Source: Halosolutus gelatinilyticus
Lineage (GTDB): Archaea > Halobacteriota > Halobacteria > Halobacteriales > Natrialbaceae
DNA: 64,000 nucleotides
Reading direction: 5' to 3'
NCBI RefSeq assembly: GCF_023028105.1
Contig: NZ_CP095494.1
Location: 24,309 to 88,308, forward strand
The position numbers and the translations under genes were made by a program. The notes below the pieces were generated by a model. It saw only the letters and a list, made by a program, of their open reading frames with translations, made no database searches and was not told the origin of the DNA. Positions 53,750-63,129 of the stretch are shown one piece after another. Every line of letters starts with the position of its first letter. Within the stretch, counting starts at the first letter, position 1.

Positions 53750-55628
53750 CCCGGTACCATCGCGGTGTGTAGCCTCGAACAGACGAAAATGAGGAGTCAA
53801 GCACATAGAACATGCATTCATCCTCGGGATGTCGCACGCCCCGGCCAGCTGCCTGAACCATCGTCAACGCCGCTTCCCCAAGATACCAGTCGATCTCATT
53901 AAGCCGATTCTTCCGGTATTTGACCCTTGGGTTGCCAAGACTGGCGAACGGGACTTTGATTGCCACTTGCCAGCGACATTTATCGTCAGGGAGATCGACG
54001 CCCTCGGACAGTGCTGGCGAGATGAGAAGGTCCTTTTCCGTGTCCTTGACATCCTCCACAGCCTCCACTTCGCCCTGCCATCGCCGAATTGCAGCCTTGG
54101 GGTTTGGATCCTCTGACCGGTGGCAAATCGCGAGATCCTCAAGTTCATCCGCAAGCGCTTCAGCTTGGCTATAGCTCGACGTGTGTATCAGGCCCTTCTG
54201 CCCGGAGTGTTTCTCTGCGAGTTCACGGATTCGGTCGACGATTCTATCGAAGTGGCCCATGAACCCATCATTCGACATATTCCCGACCGGATTGTCGGCA
54301 TAGATCGGCCGGTTTGACGTCGGAAACGGCGAATCAGCACGGATCACGTGTGTCGTCTCTGGATCTAACCCGAGACGAGCGGCCCACTCCTTCGCACCGC
54401 TCTTGCGATCTAGGCCACCGTACGACGGGATCGTCGCCGAACTCAGAACGATCTTATCCGCACGAGACCAGACAGTTTCCTTCAAGAATTGATCGACATG
54501 AACCGGCTGGAACTTGAAGATTAATCCTTCAGAACCCTGCTCTGCGCTTAACAACCACGGGCTCTCATCAGGATCATAATCATATCCAAGATGGCGTTCA
54601 AAGCCATTATATAACGAGTCTAACTGTGCGATCAAGCGCTGAAGGTCGTTGATGTCCTCACGTGTGAGAACCTCTGTATTCGGTTCATCGCTCTGAGCTA
54701 AGGCAATTCGTTCGTTCACACCCGCGATATAGTCATGGATCGCCTTCCGGATCTCGGCAAAGCCATTGATCTCCTCAATGCCGATAACATGGTCGTCAAT
54801 AGGCGCGGTATAGTCGGGTTCGGTTGCATCCTTGATCAGCGACCCAGGCACCACGTTCGATATTTTAGACCGGATTTCATGTGGGATGTTCTCTCCGGCT
54901 TGAAAACCAGCGAACATCGACGCAACCTGTCCCTCGAGCGAGTGAGCCTCGTCAACGACAAGGAGATCGCGATTCGCGAACGACTTCTGGGAAGCGACGT
55001 TCCCGGTCTCGTCTTCAAGCTGGTACGTCATGAGAAAGCTATCGATGATCAGATACGCGAACGTCACTACAGCCGTCTGCGCGCGCATCGCGCTGACTTT
55101 CGCCTTCCAATAATTGCACTGCATCACGTTTGAGCAAGCAACTGGTTTCACACCCATTGCTCCCTCAGGGACCTCACTCTCTGGAACGCCCTCAATCTTG
55201 GAGCGGTCAAGTCCATCGTAGTAGTATCGGTCTTTCGCCCTATTGACGGGACAGTTCGAGCAGTTATACACCATCTCAGTCCGACTCAATGCCTCTTGAC
55301 ACGGGACATAGTCCGCCCTAGCTCGAAGCACTTCATACAGACCTGAGAGGAGATTGTCCTCTTCGAGTTGGCGCCGCAGTTCCTTCTGTGGGGTTGTGTA
55401 AAAGGCCGAGTCAGCGTAGTTGCAGAGCCCCGTATTGATTACCGACTTACCGAGCCCGGTCGGGGCATCAATAATGACGGTATCAAACTTATTATCGCCG
55501 AAAAGAGCCGTCGCCGCCTCTTGAAAAATAGCCTTTTGACCTGTCCGATAGTCAGGAGCAGGCCAAGCCTCATTGAGACCTTCCGGCGGCTCGGGAAGCG
55601 GCGGTCTCGTGATTATGTCGTCAGACAT
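53736..55628 (-). CDS. XPD/DinG-like superfamily 2 DNA helicase
   Basis: 630 aa. Walker A DAPTGLGKSVI (~residue 55), four cysteines between ~110 and 170 (SCEEAL region, CSNC, CSNV/CNYW) placed like the Fe-S cluster of XPD, the DEAH box LVVDEAHSLEG, and motif VI AAGRGVRHPED near the end. ATP-dependent 5'-3' unwinding is expected. In plasmids and viruses such helicases serve replication or repair. It is followed by an overlapping zinc protein. Confidence 0.88.
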   Translation of the reverse strand: MSDDIITRPPLPEPPEGLNEAWPAPDYRTGQKAIFQEAATALFGDNKFDTVIIDAPTGLGKSVINTGLCNYADSAFYTTPQKELRRQLEEDNLLSGLYEVLRARADYVPCQEALSRTEMVYNCSNCPVNRAKDRYYYDGLDRSKIEGVPESEVPEGAMGVKPVACSNVMQCNYWKAKVSAMRAQTAVVTFAYLIIDSFLMTYQLEDETGNVASQKSFANRDLLVVDEAHSLEGQVASMFAGFQAGENIPHEIRSKISNVVPGSLIKDATEPDYTAPIDDHVIGIEEINGFAEIRKAIHDYIAGVNERIALAQSDEPNTEVLTREDINDLQRLIAQLDSLYNGFERHLGYDYDPDESPWLLSAEQGSEGLIFKFQPVHVDQFLKETVWSRADKIVLSSATIPSYGGLDRKSGAKEWAARLGLDPETTHVIRADSPFPTSNRPIYADNPVGNMSNDGFMGHFDRIVDRIRELAEKHSGQKGLIHTSSYSQAEALADELEDLAICHRSEDPNPKAAIRRWQGEVEAVEDVKDTEKDLLISPALSEGVDLPDDKCRWQVAIKVPFASLGNPRVKYRKNRLNEIDWYLGEAALTMVQAAGRGVRHPEDECMFYVLDSSFSSVRGYTPRWYRDAIV

Positions 55629-55931
55629 GTTCTATTGAATAATTGTTCTAGGACAACATCAATCCCAGTATCTAAACGATACAACGAAGGAACAAGGCCG
55701 TCCCGTATGAACCGGACGAATAAAAGCGACCGCTGTTTTCGAGATATGAAGTATAACGCTTGAATCAAATAACAGGAAGATTCCGGTAGAGAAGAATTCT
55801 CCGGAAAGGATAGTTCTCTGAGGACGGAACGGTGTGAGACTTGTCGGGTGAAGCTGGTGAAACGGTTCTTCACCTAGGATTGCTCCAACCGCGATCGTGT
55901 GGATGAGATCAAGATCGGGCCGACGACATCG
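55629..55931. other. Intergenic region upstream of the helicase
   Basis: 303 bases without a credible gene; the helicase promoter should be here. A minus-strand open frame in it shows no family features. Confidence 0.45.
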
Positions 55932-56165
55932 CTATCTGACCTCCAGAAGATCGACGAACGACTCCTCACCGGTTGCAGAAATCCACTCCGTAAACACCTC
56001 ATCATAACGGGGATAGATCGCGCACTCGTCCGGCTCATCGCCGTTCCGGATGATCGTGTGCTCGAGGCCGCTTCGCAGCGCGTCTGCATGCGTCTCAACC
56101 CACTCAAAGTCCGATTCGATTTCTTCGATCGCTTGTTCGACGTCCTCTGGGTCTGCTTCACTCAT
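55932..56165 (-). CDS. Small haloarchaeal protein (DUF7511-like)
   Basis: 77 aa, acidic helix first, then CAIYPRYDEVFTEWISATG, which resembles the ending of the DUF7511 family. Last gene of the 57.85-55.93 kb minus-strand chain; the start overlaps the previous stop by eight bases. Confidence 0.6.
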   Translation of the reverse strand: MSEADPEDVEQAIEEIESDFEWVETHADALRSGLEHTIIRNGDEPDECAIYPRYDEVFTEWISATGEESFVDLLEVR

Positions 56166-56418
56166 CGGAATCACCAAAGATCGGATGATAGCCACTCGCG
56201 GTCGATTGGCCACGATCTTCCTCCAGATCGTAATCAGGATCTCGTCCTGCCCCTTGGCGGAGATCGCGAGGCGTCGAACAGTCCGGACAAGCGAACAGAT
56301 TCCCGTCGTTGTCACCGTATCCCGCTATCGTCCGCTCGTGAACGTGGGCGCCACAACTGAGACAGTGGTGTCCGTCGTCGAGCGTCATATCCGCCCAAGT
56401 AGGTCGATCGGCACTCAT
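56158..56418 (-). CDS. Zinc-ribbon protein
   Basis: 86 aa. CLSCGAHVHERTI and, 20 residues on, FACPDCSTPRDL form a zinc ribbon; an acidic tail follows. Overlaps both neighbours (ATGA type). Confidence 0.68.
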   Translation of the reverse strand: MSADRPTWADMTLDDGHHCLSCGAHVHERTIAGYGDNDGNLFACPDCSTPRDLRQGAGRDPDYDLEEDRGQSTASGYHPIFGDSDE

Positions 56419-56723
56419 CAGTCCGACCCCCCTTTGGCAGTTGTTTGGGACCAGACTGGTTCTGGATCAGGTTCATCGTCTGTAGGAAGGAACGATACTG
56501 CCGGGCGGCCGTCCCTGAAACCCCAGACTTTCTCGAGTTCGCCGCTCTCAGCCAGTTGACAACAGTGCTCTCGGACCGTCGAATGAGCGAACGGGAGCTC
56601 TTCGGCCGCACGATAGGACGTGACACCGCCGGCTGAAATCGTTTCGTCGCGTTCGGCAAGCTCCTCAATAACTTCGACCAAATGGTCGTCGTCAATATAT
56701 GGGCCGTGACGCCCAGTAGACAT
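56418..56723 (-). CDS. Winged-helix protein
   Basis: 101 aa. Residues ~10-75 are a winged helix (SYRAAEELPFAHSTVREHCC as recognition region, KVWGFRDGRPAV as wing). A probable local regulator in the virus-like chain. Confidence 0.7.
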   Translation of the reverse strand: MSTGRHGPYIDDDHLVEVIEELAERDETISAGGVTSYRAAEELPFAHSTVREHCCQLAESGELEKVWGFRDGRPAVSFLPTDDEPDPEPVWSQTTAKGGSD

Positions 56724-56891
56724 CTAAGCCACACCCCCATTCTCCGACTTATCGTCTTCATCAGTCTTCACGCTGCCGTCCGGTTCGCACTTCCAGGAGT
56801 CGGTACCGTACTTCCGTTCGGCGCTGCACTCCATGCACAGTCCGTCGTTAGTGAGATTCGGGCAGCCCGACGTTGCACACTTGCGCGGCAC
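56724..56891 (-). CDS. Small cysteine-rich zinc protein (GTG start)
   Basis: 55 aa. CATSGC, CMEC and a later C (WKCEP) give a treble-clef-like set. The GTG start overlaps the end region of the membrane protein upstream (stop at 56892). Confidence 0.55.
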   Translation of the reverse strand: MPRKCATSGCPNLTNDGLCMECSAERKYGTDSWKCEPDGSVKTDEDDKSENGGVA

Positions 56892-57230
56892 TTAGACCAC
56901 CCCCAAGATCGCGATCGCTGCGGCATTGTTCACGACCACCAGCGCCGAGGGGACGATCCCCGCGACGAGAACCCACTTGTGGCCGTAGTCGACGATTTGG
57001 AGAAGCGCCCACGCAAGCGCGATGTAGAGCACTTGCGAGAGGAGGACACCCCCGAAACCGACCGTCTCGATCGCCGCGTGGATTAACGGGTTCGCTTCCG
57101 GGAGACCGACCGACAGCGCAACGATCGTCGTCAGTGCGTCGCCGATCGTGAGTGCGATGAGCACCGCCCACAGCGTTCGGATCGAGACCGTCGGGACCGG
57201 AACCTCGATCGTTACGGTGTGCGTCTGCAT
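56892..57230 (-). CDS. Membrane protein (DUF5658-like), three helices
   Basis: 112 aa with helices at ~20-40, ~58-78 and ~85-110 and the pattern GDALTT...ANPLI seen in haloarchaeal DUF5658 proteins. Function unknown. The ATG lies right after the stop of the next gene upstream. Confidence 0.65.
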   Translation of the reverse strand: MQTHTVTIEVPVPTVSIRTLWAVLIALTIGDALTTIVALSVGLPEANPLIHAAIETVGFGGVLLSQVLYIALAWALLQIVDYGHKWVLVAGIVPSALVVVNNAAAIAILGVV

Positions 57231-57231
57231 C

Positions 57232-57855
57232 TTACTCGGCACCCCCGTTGGTCGCCGCCCGTCGCGGCGCATCGATCGGGACGTCTTCGATCGACATTGG
57301 ATCGAGGCCGCCGTCGACGCGTTTCAGGACCTCGTCGAACGTGAGCTCGATTGGCCCGACAGTACGCTCGTCACCGTCGTCCGTGATCGATCGGCAGAGG
57401 TACGGCGCGTCGGCGTCCTCGAGCGCGGGGAAGATGTACTCGGTCGCGTCGTCGCGATCGAGCACCAGGACCTCGCCGACGTCGAGCCCCTTCGCGCCCG
57501 GGTGGACGTCGTCTACTTCGGGTTCGGCGGGTTCGTCGACGATTGCCGTGCCGCCGTCCGTTGCGGCCGGTGCCGGGTCAGGAGTCGTCGGTTCTGTGGG
57601 TTCGATCGGCTCGCCCTTCAGCTCGCGTTCGCGAGCGTTCAGGCGCATCATCACGTCCGGCCGGCCCCAGTTCTCGGACTCGACGCGCTGCCACTCTTTC
57701 AGGAGTTCCAGGTCGTCGATCGTCGAGATACGAGCGTACGCGAGGTACAGTTCGTCCATCCCGAGGGCGTAGGCCGGGTCCTCGCCGAACTTCTCGCGCA
57801 GGTCGGGGTAGGACGGACGATCGCAGGTAGCCACGTTGTACGCACGAGTCGTCAT
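57232..57855 (-). CDS. Virus/plasmid-type acidic protein, unknown
   Basis: 207 aa. A helical N-terminal part (~1-80) is followed by a Pro/Thr/Glu-rich linker (~82-112) and a compact acidic domain. No known motif. GC-rich, same codon use as the rest of the chain. The ATG overlaps the previous stop (ATGA). Confidence 0.62.
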   Translation of the reverse strand: MTTRAYNVATCDRPSYPDLREKFGEDPAYALGMDELYLAYARISTIDDLELLKEWQRVESENWGRPDVMMRLNARERELKGEPIEPTEPTTPDPAPAATDGGTAIVDEPAEPEVDDVHPGAKGLDVGEVLVLDRDDATEYIFPALEDADAPYLCRSITDDGDERTVGPIELTFDEVLKRVDGGLDPMSIEDVPIDAPRRAATNGGAE

Positions 57856-58043
57856 CGGAGAACCGCCTCCTCGAGTGTGAGCAAGTGATTGTACTCGCGA
57901 TCGTACGTCGGTTCAGCCGCGAGGTTGAGGCCGCGATCGTCAGCCGTCTGACCGACGCGTGGCTGACGCTGAGGGCGGTTTGCGTTTTCTGCAACTGTCT
58001 TATTCCGACTAGATTTAAGTCGGACTCGCTGTAAATGTCGCAT
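57852..58043 (-). CDS. Small basic protein at the head of the chain
   Basis: 63 aa, Arg-rich first half. Its end overlaps the next start (ATGA), which supports coding. A TATA-like CTTAAAT (58006-58012, minus) sits inside the 5' part, so the true start may be downstream. Confidence 0.42.
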   Translation of the reverse strand: MRHLQRVRLKSSRNKTVAENANRPQRQPRVGQTADDRGLNLAAEPTYDREYNHLLTLEEAVLR

Positions 58044-58210
58044 GGTTCAGTGATTTCTCCTTTCCCAGGGGAACACGAACCACATCGCGCCATGCCCTAA
58101 CATGGCGTTTCTCGATATGTTACCGATCGAGAGAGTGGTTCGTGCTGATTGGTAAGTAGACCTGTAGATACTTAGGTTTTACCATTATGAGTATATACTA
58201 TATTCCGTAA

Positions 58211-58236
58211 GTGGTATACCCCTTCGGGTATATACC
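58211..58236. promoter_or_regulatory. Inverted repeat over promoter of the 58246 gene
   Basis: TGGTATACCCC-TT-CGGGTATATACCA, an imperfect palindrome in an AT-rich stretch that ends ~10 bases before the ATG. The arms contain TATA-like sequence, so a bound protein would block the promoter. Confidence 0.45.
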
Positions 58237-58245
58237 ACATACTGT

Positions 58246-58479
58246 ATGAGTGAGGCTACAGAACAGGACACTATGTCCTCTGGCCGGGCTTTACTGACGG
58301 ACCGTGAACGCGCTATTCTCGCTGGCGAAGCTGACGTGAAAGATAACTATCGATACAAGGTCGAATCCAATGCACGTCAGCGAATCAAGAAACTCGAACG
58401 TGATATCGACGTTCTCCAAGAACACTACCCAGAGATGTATGAACAGATTCGATCGAAAGTGTGTGACGATGGCGGGTAG
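58246..58479 (+). CDS. Small coiled-coil protein (paralogue of 50229)
   Basis: 77 aa. RALLTDRERAILAGEADVK, then YRYKVESNARQRIKKLERD: same family as 50229-50492. The coiled-coil part is shorter. Overlaps the next gene by 11 bases. Confidence 0.7.
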   Translation: MSEATEQDTMSSGRALLTDRERAILAGEADVKDNYRYKVESNARQRIKKLERDIDVLQEHYPEMYEQIRSKVCDDGG

Positions 58480-59026
58480 GTTGCCAAACCACGAATGGGT
58501 CGATTTGAGAGAGCAGATTCTTCAACGGGATGGATACGAGTGCCAGGATTGTGGGAAGGGGGAGAGAGGGGTGAAGTCTCTACACGTCCATCATAAACGG
58601 CCATTAGACGATGGAGGGTCGAATGAACCCGGGAACTTGCGGACGCTTTGTGAAGACTGTCACTTCGATCTCCATGCCGACGAACAACGAAAGGGGACGC
58701 TCGAAGATATCAAAGATATCTATCGCCGATCAGAGGTCCCCGTATTTCGGACAGGTGAAATAGGAAAGTTATTAGACAACTATTCCCACCAAGCAGCGCC
58801 GAAACTCAAGAAATTGGTGGAGAAAGGGTTCTTAGAATCGAACGGGAACGGTGTGTACTACCGTAGTTCGTTGCCGATAGATGATGTCCAGATAGTGAAT
58901 GCGAACGACGTAATTGTAGATGGATCCTATATCGAGTTTGGTAAGTATATTGTGACGAGGAGAAGATTACTAAATGTCAATATTGTGGACGGTGGATATA
59001 CTCACGGAACCCGGACTCGAAATTGA
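58469..59026 (+). CDS. HNH endonuclease with C-terminal winged-helix-like part
   Basis: 185 aa. RDGYECQDCGKGERGVKSLH, then VHHKRPLDDGGSNEPGNLRT and CEDCHFDLH form an intact HNH domain (~20-72). Residues ~90-130 look like a winged helix; the end is beta-type. Overlapping start with the coiled-coil gene suggests coupled translation. Confidence 0.86.
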   Translation: MAGRLPNHEWVDLREQILQRDGYECQDCGKGERGVKSLHVHHKRPLDDGGSNEPGNLRTLCEDCHFDLHADEQRKGTLEDIKDIYRRSEVPVFRTGEIGKLLDNYSHQAAPKLKKLVEKGFLESNGNGVYYRSSLPIDDVQIVNANDVIVDGSYIEFGKYIVTRRRLLNVNIVDGGYTHGTRTRN

Positions 59027-59150
59027 GGCGTCACCAAAGGAAGTATTGTTCCGGATAATCGGCCAAGAGTTCGTCTGGCGATCGATCTGAGTTTACTTTC
59101 GGCTCGGTAGTGCCACGTTTATATTCCTGTTCGTTGTAGGACCTATCATA

Positions 59151-59669
59151 ATGGCCGTTGATTCCGAGGACGCGCCAAGCGGCGAATCCAGTGCCGAGAG
59201 CATACGTTCGAGTGAAATTGAGCGGGTTGATCGTAAGCAGGAAGACATGTATGAAACGCTGCGATCGATCCGCGACGGCGCCGCGAACGAACAGGTCGAA
59301 GAACTTGCAGACCTACTTGAGACGATGGTCAGCGAACTCTGTCGGCTGGAGGCCCGAAACCGCCTGCTGACCACTCGGCTGCATAGGGTGGAAACGATAA
59401 ACGGACTCTCCGGAGACGAGATTGATCTGAGCGATGCGTCAACGCTTGACCACCGAGACGAGAAGGTCGTAAAGGCGATCGTCGCCGATGGTCGCAAGCG
59501 GTTGACGCTCTCAGATCTTCACGAGCTGTACCGCGGCCATACCGACGTCTGATCGAAGGAAACCCTGAGAGAGTGGACGAAAACGCTGACGTCGAGCGAT
59601 CTATTCGAGCTCGAAAACCGAGGGCTTCGCACCACGACGTGGCGGTTTACTGGGTTAAACAGTGTATGA
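59151..59669 (+). pseudogene. Haloarchaeal small protein with in-frame stop
   Basis: 133 codons to TGA at 59550, then the same frame goes on for 39 codons (SKETLREWTKTLTSSDLFEL, then TTTWRFTG) to a stop at 59667. The added part looks like the missing winged-helix end of the protein. A CGA-to-TGA change would explain it. N-terminal acidic region and coiled coil (~25-75) are intact. Confidence 0.6.
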
Positions 59670-59681
59670 GATATTAGCGAT

Positions 59682-60290
59682 TTAAATCTGATCAAGTAAC
59701 GCTTGTTTTTTCTCTTTGAACTCTTCGTCACTGACTACACCCTTATCATGTAACTCTTTGAGCTTTTCCAGTTGATCAAGCGGATCAGGTTCTGATTCAG
59801 CCACCACAGTCTCGGGTTGGCTGGTTTCTTCCATTTTTTCGCGAATGAAGCGAACAATTTCTCGTGTTTCATCTTTACCAGGCTCTGTAACTTGAATGTG
59901 GTAAGTTTGACCAGGCGTTTGCAACGATAGTCGCTTGTTTACGAGCCCAGTATCGAGATCAACACTAGTGATGTTCCGATATGGAACCGACCGCTCATCG
60001 CTCCCTAACCACTGTGGAATCTTTATTGCTATTCGTTGATCAGTGATTGCAGCTCGGACGTAGCCTTTGGTTCCGCTCTTTCGCGATCGGTCGTCTCCAA
60101 ATAGAGATGTCCCTGCCGATGACCCTTCGACATCAATTGTTCCTCCTCGTGTAATGTAATGAACGGACTCTCCCTCGTCAAGAATATCTTCAATCTTTCC
60201 TAATCGGGCAGCGGTCACGTAGTCTCCCTGTGGACTACATTTGTATTCAGTAGGAATCTGCTCGTCTGAATTGGATCCAAACAATCCCAT
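59682..60290 (-). CDS. PH-like domain protein with C-terminal SHOCT
   Basis: 202 aa. Residues ~30-155 resemble bacterial PH domains (VRAAITDQRIAIKI, then VPYRNITSVDLDTGLVNKRL). The last ~35 (LEKLKELHDKGVVSDEEFKE) are a SHOCT motif. Likely a small oligomerising or membrane-associated protein; role unknown. Confidence 0.8.
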   Translation of the reverse strand: MGLFGSNSDEQIPTEYKCSPQGDYVTAARLGKIEDILDEGESVHYITRGGTIDVEGSSAGTSLFGDDRSRKSGTKGYVRAAITDQRIAIKIPQWLGSDERSVPYRNITSVDLDTGLVNKRLSLQTPGQTYHIQVTEPGKDETREIVRFIREKMEETSQPETVVAESEPDPLDQLEKLKELHDKGVVSDEEFKEKKQALLDQI

Positions 60291-60540
60291 ACCCTGTGAA
60301 CGTACTCCTCTATAATAATGTTTTTAGCTGACTTATCCGATTGTATGGATCTATTCTAAACAGGTCACTGTGTTGAATACAATGTCGAGTGCATCGATGA
60401 ATATCTTGTCAACAACTGGCTAAACATCGATTTCAAGGATCTAGTTGGTTGCAAGCGAGTCAAGTTAGCCCTCGTTGGAAGCGACCAAAGCACTGAGTGC
60501 TTCAACAATAATCGCAGATGACGTCGGCGAATCTTCGATT

Positions 60541-61779
60541 TCAAATCAGCCCATTTTTCCGAGCGTTCTTGCGTAACGAGTCCAAGTCCAGTTCTTCACT
60601 CATGTGCAAATGCTCGAAGGTAGAGAGTGCTGCATCGAGAGGAACATCGACCTCGTACTCGTAGTAGATCCCCCCAGCCCGACCCTCGTTTCGTTTGGTC
60701 CGCTCGAGAACACCGAGCATGGATAGCTCGGCGAGATGGTTGTGGAATGCACGGCCACCGAGCGGATCGCGATCTGTTGCGGTCGCCAGATCTTGGTACT
60801 GTTCGTATATCGTTTGTTTCTGTAAGGGGACGTCCTCCTGATTTGCAACCGTACACGAGACGACGGCCAAGAGCGCAAGATGACCATGCGAGGTCAGATC
60901 CTTCATCGACTCTTCGATCCGCTGCTTCTCAAGCAGTTGCTTTGCCTCTCGGACATGATCTTCAGTAACCGTCTGATCGTTCTGACGACGAGCGAGATCA
61001 CCAGCTTCGAGGAGGAGATCAAGCGCTTGCCGTGCACTCCCCTTATCTTGGGCGGCGAAAGCGGCACACAACGGGACTACATCACCATCGAGGACACCGG
61101 ATTCGAATGCACGATCGGCCCGGCGTTCAAGGATATTTTTCAGATCGGTAGCATCGTACGGTGGGAAGTGAAGTTCCCGTTCACAGAGCGTGTCTTCCAC
61201 GCGAGGATCGAGCTTATCACGGAACTTGAAATCGTTGCTGATCCCAATGATTCCGACGCGAGCATTCTCAATCTTGTCGTTACTCCGAGCGCGCGGAAGT
61301 TGATAAAGAATCGAGTCGTCGTCACCGATATAATCGACCTCGTCAAGGACGATTAGGACGCTTCCGCCGATCGAGTCAAGTTCCTCCCAGAGCATTTCGT
61401 AAACCGCGTTCAACGGATATCCGGTCCGACTGATCTGGTTAGTCGGATCACGAAGACTATTGACCAAGGCAACTGCAACCCGGTAGCTGCTAGTGAGGTC
61501 CTCACAGTTAAGATAGATTGTTGTAACGTCTACATCGTCGTATTGCTCGGCATCTTCCTCGAGATGGTGGAGAAGGTACTTCGTAGCAGCTGTCTTTCCG
61601 ACACCAGTTTTCCCGTAGAGAAAGATGTTCCGAGGCTGGGATCCGTTGATAACGGGTTGGAGGTACCCAGTGTATTGATCGAGTTCGTTATCACGTTCTT
61701 CGAGCGATTGAGGTTGATAATCATCATGAAGGACGTTCTCGTCCTCGAAGATATCTTCACTTCGCTCGAAGAGAGCCAT
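60541..61779 (-). CDS. orc1: Orc1/Cdc6-family replication initiator
   Basis: 412 aa. Walker A YGKTGVGKTAATK and Walker B VLIVLDEVDYIGDDD, a sensor-type GISNDFKFRDKL, and a C-terminal winged helix (~310-400). It should bind origin repeats and load MCM. The start at 61779 (MALFERSE) fits the family; one at 61800 is possible. The 575 bases upstream carry three iteron-like repeats, so gene and origin form a unit. Confidence 0.93.
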   Translation of the reverse strand: MALFERSEDIFEDENVLHDDYQPQSLEERDNELDQYTGYLQPVINGSQPRNIFLYGKTGVGKTAATKYLLHHLEEDAEQYDDVDVTTIYLNCEDLTSSYRVAVALVNSLRDPTNQISRTGYPLNAVYEMLWEELDSIGGSVLIVLDEVDYIGDDDSILYQLPRARSNDKIENARVGIIGISNDFKFRDKLDPRVEDTLCERELHFPPYDATDLKNILERRADRAFESGVLDGDVVPLCAAFAAQDKGSARQALDLLLEAGDLARRQNDQTVTEDHVREAKQLLEKQRIEESMKDLTSHGHLALLAVVSCTVANQEDVPLQKQTIYEQYQDLATATDRDPLGGRAFHNHLAELSMLGVLERTKRNEGRAGGIYYEYEVDVPLDAALSTFEHLHMSEELDLDSLRKNARKNGLI

Positions 61780-61860
61780 ATCAAAATCACTGTATTTCAA
61801 CCTTATAAAACCACTGCCGCAATCGTTACAATCGATTCGTCCGTTTCAGCCGTTTTGGAT

Positions 61861-62167
61861 ACACACCCACACCACTGATTCAATCGTTTAGTGGCCCGAG
61901 AGTGATGTGAGAGAGGGAATTTTGCAGAAATCGATCTTGAGCCAGGCCTAGATTTATGAGGCCAGCGTTAGAACCAAATCCGTAGTACAAGAGATCTGAG
62001 AACGTTTGAATGAGTGGTGTGTAGTGACTTAGTTTCACAGCAGGGTTTTGTAGGATCCTCTAATTGGTTGAATTCTCTGGATAGAGGCCTACATTCGATC
62101 CTTTCTCGATTTCTTTGGTTTTGAAGGGTAATGAGACCGCATGCAGGAACGATTGAATGGGTGGTGT
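61861..62167. other. Probable replication origin with three iteron-like repeats
   Basis: AACGWTTGAATSRGTGGTGT occurs at 62001-62020 and 62148-62167 on + and, inverted, at 61869-61888. The two strands' copies face each other across AT-rich sequence, next to the initiator gene start. This is the usual layout of a haloarchaeal orc1-linked origin, although the repeat differs from chromosomal ORB consensus as I remember it. The whole gap 61780-62354 has no gene. Confidence 0.65.
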
Positions 62168-62354
62168 CTCTCTATTCCCTTCTCAGTAGTTGTGATAGAT
62201 TTCTTTGTCTACTGACGTGAATACAGTGTTGCATATAGGTCAAATAGGTAACAGAGCGACTACCGATCTATCCGGAAGACATCAGAAACTGCGTGCTGAA
62301 TATAGAGGGTCCACACACCACAGCTATTTTTCTTCTTTAGGTTCTGGTACGATT

Positions 62355-62849
62355 ATGAGCGACGAAGAGGTGAAGGCACGGATAATTGAAAAACTATTAC
62401 GAAAGCACTCAACTGGACCGAGTGCCACACCAATTGACGAAGTACCGTCTTGGTTTCCGAGCCATCAGAAGGGTGATTCTCAGGAGTCCGTAAAAGAACT
62501 CCTTCGTGACCCAGAATCACCGGTAGTAGAAGCACCCGGGATCGCTGTGACAAATATCGAGTTGGGAAGTGTTGACCGTGCTGTAGAATATCTACAATCA
62601 AGGGAGCGTCAGGTCCCTTGGTTTCTTCAGGAAGGATATGGTGAAGACCCACATACATTGCCAGATAGTTCTGAAGACAGACTACATGATCGAATATCCG
62701 ATTTAGAAGATGAGTTAGAAATGATGAATGAAACAGCAGAGGATTGGCGCTCAGAAGCCAGACGGCGGCAACGGTTAGGTGTACTATTTGGTGCTATCGG
62801 GTTCATGTCGGGATTTGCCACATCTGGACTATTGGGGTATATCTTTTGA
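62355..62849 (+). CDS. C-terminally membrane-anchored coiled-coil protein
   Basis: 164 aa. A helical domain (~1-95), a coiled coil (~105-140) and one membrane helix (~145-163) at the end. Divergent from the initiator across the origin. Unknown function; could tether the origin or plasmid to the membrane (inference). Confidence 0.62.
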   Translation: MSDEEVKARIIEKLLRKHSTGPSATPIDEVPSWFPSHQKGDSQESVKELLRDPESPVVEAPGIAVTNIELGSVDRAVEYLQSRERQVPWFLQEGYGEDPHTLPDSSEDRLHDRISDLEDELEMMNETAEDWRSEARRRQRLGVLFGAIGFMSGFATSGLLGYIF

Positions 62850-62892
62850 GAGCGGTTATCAGCGATCTGAATGTAAGGCACTTACGAGATAT

Positions 62893-63011
62893 CCTCTTTG
62901 TATCTTGCACGCTTCGCTCGACCTATCCAATAGCTGGCAGAATGGGCGTGCAAGATATAGAGGGGGGTTCAGTTTGGCAGCCGCGTTCGTTTCAGTCGTT
63001 TCGACTGAAAC
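62893..63011. promoter_or_regulatory. Inverted repeats upstream of the AlbA_2 gene
   Basis: CCTCTTTGTATCTTGCACGC (62893-62912) faces GCGTGCAAGATATAGAGG (62946-62963), and GTTTCAGTCG-TTT-CGACTGAAAC (62989-63011) is a perfect palindrome. They fill the gap before the gene at 63130. Confidence 0.5.
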
Positions 63012-63129
63012 ATGTGATAAGTATGCCTTCCTGTATTCCGTCAGTGAGACCGACGGATCCCGGGTTTCAGAAGGAAACCCTGATGGTCTACACGGTTCGA
63101 ATATGTGAACGAACCAAGTGGAATGACGG

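Noticed and set aside
58974..59090. 38-codon + strand frame overlapping the HNH gene end
   Set aside because: No ribosome-binding site, large overlap with a good gene, no family features.
59550..59552. Selenocysteine or programmed readthrough at TGA (also at 39599)
   Set aside because: No hairpin element seen and both genes sit in decaying DNA; a nonsense mutation is simpler.
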